From NCBI GenBank assembly GCA_903813345.2, contig CAIIXF020000170.1:1-25000 (forward strand): a stretch of 25,000 nucleotides of DNA, given 5' to 3'. Within the stretch, counting starts at the first letter, position 1. Each line of letters starts with the position of its first letter. Under the pieces are notes generated by a model. The model was not told the origin of the DNA, ran no database searches, and saw nothing but the letters and a program-made list of their open reading frames with translations. Position numbers and translations under genes: made by a program. This DNA comes from Owenia fusiformis. Taxonomy: Eukaryota > Annelida > Polychaeta > Sabellida > Oweniidae. Shown here piece after piece: positions 19,602-25,000 of this stretch.

Positions 19602-20630
19602 CTGAAATAGATTCAGGTATTAGAATTGTTAATGATATCGTTTTTTATTCTTATAATAGAAATTCACACATTTTAAGGAGAACTATTGATTGATGATACT
19701 CATTTTTGGTGCATAATTGAGATAAAACTTGACAGATCTTTACTATGGCAAATTTTAACATTTTGACTGATTTCTTTTTGTTGTTGTATTTTTTGTTGAA
19801 ATCCATAAAATCTTTTAAAACTTTATTTTGGCCTATTTCAACATGCCAGCTGATCCACCACCCTGGTATACAGGTATATTTTACCAAAAGCTGTATATGA
19901 CAAAGTGACATAGACATCATTGATATTATTATGAACGTCTGTAATAAGCTTTATTATGTTCCCATGCATGGGCAAAATAATCATTTTGGTCACCACATAT
20001 GTGTTTAATGACTTAAAAGTTATTTTTGCTAACTTAAAAAGTTAGCGCATGTAGTGTTTGATCAATATTATACAGAACATCATATGATACAGTTGTTAAC
20101 TTACTTTTGTTAATCCGTTTCGATTTGAAATAGTATTCCAGGGAAGGGTTGAAGTGGATTTCCGGAAACCTTTCAAATTGACTGAAACATGTGTCGTCTT
20201 CAAGTAGATGTAAATATATGGACACGAATATGATGGACTTGTACCAAACGACATGATTATTTACGGTATGCATAACATGCACGGATTTATAGGGTATTTG
20301 TACACATACAATATTTGTTATTAAATAATAAGTTACTTATATCTATATACTCGTCAGATTAACCGTGAACTCACCCAATCTCAATTAACTTGCTGTCTCT
20401 ATGTGTTTTTAGAAAGTATTACAAACATTTGTATCTCATATAGACTCTGTGATAGCTTACTTATTATTCATACTTATTCCAACTAAAAATTCATAGCTAT
20501 CGATATGATATGATATGATACGATATGATTATTTATTTCCTCCATTACAGAGCGCCATTGAGAGGAGTACGTTTTCGAGAAATCATATGTATCGTAAAAG
20601 TATCAGTTGAATTTGCTTCATAGGTGATAA
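19602..20630. other. Upstream of caveolin, no coding gene seen
   Basis: AT-rich sequence that may hold part of a 5' UTR intron of caveolin. Minus-strand donor-like gtaagt sites occur (for example 20099-20104) but no exon can be defended. A pentamer repeat lies at 20501-20530. Confidence 0.4.
20501..20530. repeat. (GATAT)n-like simple repeat
   Basis: Five to six copies of a TGATA/CGATA pentamer, followed by TTATTTATTT. Such tracts occur at retroposon tails, but no element body is visible beside it. Confidence 0.7.
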
Positions 20631-20884
20631 TACAGGGTGACCAAAAATGAATGCAATCCATAATGTGCTTTTCATTTCTTTAATCAATAAGATCTATGAT
20701 TCGTGTTTCATTCATATCAATCTGACAAATACGTCCTTAAAGTTTGAGTTCTGCCATTCAAATGGTCTGTCTTCTGCTATGTGGTTTCAAAATCCATGAC
20801 CACCTTGACATCGCAGACACCCCTGAATGTGGCTCTAGAAGTTTTCAATCAAACGGGGTTTCATTCGTTTTGGGACACACTGTA
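20631..20884. mobile_element. 254-bp mariner-type MITE
   Basis: The left end TACAGGGTGACCAAAAATGA and the reverse complement of the right end (TACAGTGTGTCCCAAAACGA) form imperfect inverted repeats of about 25 bp, each bounded by TA. The interior has a short open stretch without family features. It is consistent with a non-autonomous Tc1/mariner-type element. Confidence 0.75.
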
Positions 20885-21399
20885 TCTGAGATACATGTAG
20901 AAGCATTTACCGAAAAACGCTCAGAAGAAAAATAGGCGTGGCCTATTAAGTCAAGGGTCATTTTCTCAGGGTTAGGAGGTTAATACAAGGAAGCGGGATG
21001 AAAAAATGGGCGAGGCACACTTAAAATCAAAAGTCTTAATCGGTCTTGGTTGTTGGACCGTTGGTAATATCTCGTAATACTAGTATTTTATTATTGATTC
21101 GACCTAGTTTGCATAGTCACTGTGATACTTAGTAAAATAAATCATATGAGCTAAATTTTTCAATAATTTGCCCCATGTCAAAACTACTCTAAACACTACT
21201 GATATTTTGTAAGTAGACTTAACATCATTATATTCTTATGTCTAACACTTACTCATTTCAAATTCCGGTGACAAATAGCGTCATCCCTTTGACCCTCGTT
21301 CGAACAACTACGATAGTTTTTATTAGTTAAATTATTATTAGCAAACATATGTATTTTACATACTACGTCTAATTGGTTTATTTATAAAATGACTTCAGA
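20885..21399. other. Intergenic, no gene seen
   Basis: No coding signal was found. A strong minus-strand donor motif (GTAAGT) lies at 21247-21252, next to a GC-richer stretch at 21258-21310. It could be the end of a non-coding 5' exon of a minus-strand gene such as caveolin, but this is not supported beyond the motif. Confidence 0.3.
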
Positions 21400-21808
21400 C
21401 TGCATTTTTGTTTGTCCGCGGTACAAGCATTTGCGTAATATTTTAATGACGTTTCTCCCCAGGTATCACTAAAAGAACAATAAGGCATGCAGTGCAAATT
21501 CCACGTTCCTGTGTTTTCAACAAAAATCGCTTATCCAAGCGCACCTATACGCACATAATTCTTTTGAAAGATATCACAGTTTATTGCAGTGTAACTCCTG
21601 TGTAAGCAGACGCGGCTGGCACACGCGAGCAGCCTACAAGATTGCCACAGGGTGATTAGCGGTTTAAGTGCGCTTGAGTGAACTGCTTTTGTTGAAAACG
21701 TGTGAGCATGTAATTTGCATCTAATGGGCTCATTGTTCCTTTTCATGATACTTCGGGAAAAAACTTATCATGCAATATACTTGCGCCGCGGGCAGTTCAA
21801 AAACGCAG
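21400..21808. repeat. 409-bp imperfect foldback (long inverted repeat)
   Basis: The left arm begins CTGCATTTTTG at 21400, and the right arm ends with its near complement CAAAAACGCAG at 21808. The arms pair along about 150-170 bp, with matched blocks CCGCGG, CCCCAGGTATCA/CCCGAAGTATCA, GAACAAT, TGCAAATT, GTTTTCAACAAAA and AAGCGCAC. The loop is about 21560-21650. It could be a foldback or MITE-like element without recognisable transposase. No target duplication was identified. Confidence 0.75.
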
Positions 21809-22099
21809 ATACGATAGAAATGTAATCAAGATTAAATTAAAAATATGTTATCACATGTATTTATTCAGATGATGCAGATTACCACACACTTTAAAAACCT
21901 TTAATATTAACTTTTGCATGCACATGCTAGACTGACTGTCGGTACACACAAAATGATGTAAAGAAATAGATTCCCCTATCTGATTAAATAGAATATAACA
22001 AAACGGTACAGCATTTGTGGATCGAACTGCCCGTATGAAGCTATTTTCAAAATTAGAGATTTGACGGTTCATTATTCTTTTTAGTGAAACTGCCAGACG

Positions 22100-22240
22100 A
22101 TAATGTCACGTGGTTACAATCAGCCAATGTAATAGCAGCTAATGGCACTTGGTTGCATGAATCAGCCAATAGAATATAGATAGCAGTTATCGTCGCAAGG
22201 TGCAACCAGCCATTACAGTTATTGTCACGTGATAACTAGT
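22100..22240. repeat. Degenerate repeat with CCAAT and CACGTG boxes
   Basis: About three diverged copies of a 40-50-bp unit: GTCACGTGGTTACAATCAGC (22105), GGCACTTGGTTGCATGAATC (22144) and a third, weaker copy (22193), ending with GTCACGTGA at 22224. Two perfect CAGCCAAT boxes lie at 22121 and 22163. Promoter function is possible but unproven, because no transcript start can be placed nearby. Confidence 0.4.
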
Positions 22241-22728
22241 AATCGATGAAATAGAAGTGATAATCTATGTTTACAGTTAGTCTGCAAATCACGGGGACTC
22301 TAGTACTGATTTCCATTGTCGAAAAAAATCCCCTTGACTACGTGTACGATATCATTCGAGTGTCTACAAACGGTTAAATCTCTTATGATGAAAAGCCTCA
22401 ATTTGTAATCGTAATTTCAAAAGAAATTAGTCAACAAATCAACAGTTGCCAAGGTATGCAAATGTTTTTGTTAACAAAATATGTCATTGTATTATCACCA
22501 TGATTAGTATGAAAAATTATAGAGCTGAAGAAAAACAAAGTTTCGTGAATTATATTCACATTGACACATGTTATGAATTCATGAGAAGTATTTAAAATGC
22601 GTATCTGTGTAAAGCAACAGCAAATTCACTCATTCAGTTAATATACCAGTATTTCTAAAAACGTCAATGTACTTGGTTATCTTTCATTCGAAGTTACTTT
22701 CCATTATTGCGTTGACGTTTTTGCTTTC

Positions 22729-22909
22729 TCAAATCCATAAACGGTTTCCCACATAGATGAAAGATTGTAATGACGGTGATGTCATGCTAATTGACATCCC
22801 TGTCTTCCGACTGCAGTCGTCTTGACCGTACTGTTGTTCTTGTTCTTTGATTGTGTGATGGTCAGGCAATAACCTTCCGCCAGGACTGTTTATTGCTCTA
22901 GCTCCCCAT
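22729..22909 (-). CDS. Candidate terminal exon of an unknown gene
   Basis: A strong acceptor on the minus strand (aatttactttttcag) opens 59 codons in phase 2, starting WGARAINSPGGRLLPDHHTI and ending FIYVGNRLWI with TGA at 22731-22729. The composition is protein-like (mixed polar, no low complexity) but I recognise no family. No good donor or matching upstream exon was found, and no poly(A) signal lies close behind. A chance open stretch of this length in AT-rich DNA is unlikely but possible. Confidence 0.3.
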
Positions 22910-22930
22910 CTGAAAAAGTAAATTAACCAT

Positions 22931-23520
22931 GTTTTATAGGGTTACCCTCAGTGAATTACGCACGTTATATAGGGTTGCCCTAAGTGAATTATTCGCGTTA
23001 TATATGGTTGCCCATAGGTGAATTAGGTACAGTTTATAGGATTGGCCATTACTGAATTAAGCCCGTCTTATACACAGGATTGACTGTAAACTGGTAAATG
23101 CATGCATTAAGTACGTGTTATAGGGTTGTACGTTTGTGAAATAAGCACGTTTTATAGGGTTGTCCGTAAGTGGAATAAGCAGTCTCATGGGGTTGCCTGT
23201 AGCTGAATTGAGCACGTTTATAGGGTTGTCAATAAGTGAATTAAGCAAAGTTTATAGGATTACCCGTAAGTGAATTACGCACATTAATAGGATTGCCAAT
23301 GCATAGTTCATAGGTTTGCCTATAACTGAATAAAGCACGTTTGCTAATGAGGTTGTCCGTCAATAAAATAAGAATATCTATCAGAGATGCCCTAAGTGAA
23401 ATATCAGTTGCACAAGGTCCACAGTGTTGTCTGTAACTGAATTAAATAGTTTTATAGGGTTGCCTATTTGTGAATTACGCACGTTTTAAGGGGTGCCCAA
23501 TGTGAAATAAGCACGTTTTT
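22931..23520. repeat. ~34-bp degenerate minisatellite
   Basis: About 15-17 copies of a unit close to GTTTTATAGGGTTGCCCGTA followed by AGTGAATTAAGCAC. Copies vary in length, and insertions interrupt the array around 23070-23100, 23300 and 23360-23440. The sequence is strongly diverged, so the array is old. Confidence 0.85.
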
Positions 23521-23682
23521 AGTTACATGTGGTTTAATGTTTCCCAAAAAGGTTTAACTCAAACGCCTTGATCTATCAATTGCAGCTATAATTCTAAAAA
23601 GCCAGTACGCCGATGGAATCCATCTTAAATGCTGGTAACGGCCGTTACCTTCACTTGATACTGACCAGTGACATCGCAATTT

Positions 23683-24175
23683 CTGACATAATTCATAATC
23701 AAAAATTCACTTCCTGGTCTATAACAGTTTAATTTGTGACATTATTCATATTCAATAATTTACTTTCTTGATCCATGATAGTGCAAGTTAAGACATAACC
23801 CATATTCAACAATTTACCTTTTTGATATCTAACAATTCTCGGCATAACTCAACAATTCTCGACATAATTCAACAATTTACGTAAGCTTACGTTCCTTATC
23901 TACGACGGTACAATTTGTGGTATTACTCATATTCGACATTTTACTTTCCCTATAAGTGAAAGAACAATTCAATTGTGACAAAATTTATATATTCAACAAC
24001 TTACTTTCCTGATCCGTGAAAGAACAATGACAAGATGAACAGTGACAAAATCCATAGTACTATTCAACAATTTTTGATATATGGCAAAACAATGTGTGTC
24101 ATAGCTCATATTCAACAATTTACCTTCTTATTATGACTGTACAAATTGTGACATATTTAGCAATTCACGTTCCAT
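23683..24175. repeat. ~54-bp degenerate minisatellite
   Basis: About nine diverged copies of a unit containing GACATAATTCATATTCAACA, then ATTTACTTTC and a TGTACAATTTGT-like end. A local triplication of CAACAATTCTCG-type sequence occurs at 23830-23875. It is unrelated to the 34-bp array that ends 160 bp upstream. Confidence 0.8.
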
Positions 24176-25000
24176 CATCACGTACGAGTCTACACCCGAG
24201 TTCCATGGACATTTGCGGTAGCCATACAAGAAATAATATGCGTAGCTATTCTCATGTTTTCAGTTTAAGGAATGTGATGAATGACATTTACGATGTTACG
24301 CGACCGGTGATGGAAGTTAATGGCAACCTATGCCTTGTTCTGCATTAACGAAGTGTGTTTTGCATTCCATCAAAAAGCTAACTACCTAAATGTGTGTTAA
24401 GGGAGGTTTTTCCATATGATCAAATGAAGATTTACCACACACCATTATTGTAAAACTTACATTTCAAGGCCTTTTGTTAAAATTAAGTGCACAGAATGTG
24501 ACATTCAAGAACCTTGTCATTAAATAGCCCAATGGAGACGGTACTCTTATTGATAAATCGTGCAATAAGTGTATCTCCACGATCAGTAATGTAAGATAAA
24601 CATTAACCAGCTCCAAGTAAGACACTCAAGTTTGTTAGATAAGAAGCTTGCAAGCATCCTTTAATACAATTATAAATGGGTCTAATGAGGTCTGATATAA
24701 TATGAAGATATGATATCTGGCTGATAGATAAGGAGATCCCAATACAATTTTCCTGGAATTGATTCCTAACAGGACTCGATTGGTTTTATTCATTTTTATC
24801 CCATCCAATTCTATATGTGAAAAGCCAACAGTGAATCCAATTCTAATAACTATAAAAACTATTAGATACACAACCTTGCATTCAAAAATAAAATATTGAT
24901 ATTTAACGTACACCCGAGTCTTAAGTAGAATCCTAAAAAAAGATTTACAATAAACGATGATTACTCGAGGACCTATTGTATGATCCACTTTACTGCAATA
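24176..25000. other. Intergenic, no gene seen
   Basis: Two open stretches (plus 24094-24348 and minus 24635-24988) lack recognisable domains and splice context. The first begins inside the minisatellite. No RNA gene or transposon end was recognised. Confidence 0.45.

Noticed and set aside
20034-20282. 82-codon minus-strand stretch ending near a GTAAGT donor
   Set aside because: The peptide resembles no family, no upstream acceptor in phase was found, and single GTAAGT motifs are common by chance.
24635-24988. 117-codon minus-strand open stretch with hydrophobic segments
   Set aside because: No recognisable domain, no splice context, and composition like translated AT-rich DNA. I could not link it to the candidate exon at 22729.

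Overview
This window is animal nuclear DNA. Genes are split by GT-AG introns, the intergenic DNA is AT-rich, and several DNA-transposon relics and degenerate minisatellites are present. A secreted-type antistasin-repeat protein, a galaxin-like CC-pair protein and a caveolin together suggest a lophotrochozoan, most likely a bivalve mollusc. That assignment is inference and has not been checked by any search.

Layout: (1) 1-10314, plus strand: the 3' part of a very large antistasin-repeat gene. Four coding exons lie in the window (664-792, 1008-1151, 2877-9623, 10085-10314), and every junction is phase 1. The third exon is 6,747 bp and encodes about 58 six-cysteine modules without an intron. Its last ten modules are a nearly perfect 93-bp tandem array. 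Two truncated pseudo-exon copies precede the first exon. The gene start and signal peptide lie upstream of the window. (2) 14161-10757, minus strand: a galaxin-like gene that appears complete. I reconstruct five exons whose phases match (1/1, 1/1, 1/0, 0/2, 2/stop), giving 724 aa. The protein has a non-hydrophobic N-terminus, an acidic low-complexity exon, about 15 galaxin repeats and a Tyr-rich insert. It lies tail to tail with the antistasin gene, 442 bp apart. (3) 14785-15822: an internally deleted mariner-like element with good terminal inverted repeats and a broken transposase remnant. (4) 19599-17945, minus strand: a three-exon caveolin of 177 aa, reconstructed from phase-0 junctions and the diagnostic caveolin core. 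Most of it lies in short exons. (5) Two copies of one interspersed repeat family (about 16690-17300 and 18722-19430) face each other head to head. They bracket caveolin exons 2 and 3, and one of them sits in caveolin intron 1. (6) 19.6-25 kb: mainly non-coding, with a 254-bp mariner-type MITE, a 409-bp foldback, a CCAAT/E-box-rich degenerate repeat, one weak candidate terminal exon, and two unrelated adjacent minisatellites (about 34-bp and 54-bp units).

Nothing shows that the three genes act together. Two of them, antistasin-like and galaxin-like, encode extreme cysteine-rich repeat proteins that have grown by internal duplication, and they converge on the same short intergenic region. The most unusual feature is the antistasin giant exon. 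It resembles a multi-headed protease-inhibitor polymer with varied residues at the presumed reactive-site position, and it is still expanding at its 3' end.
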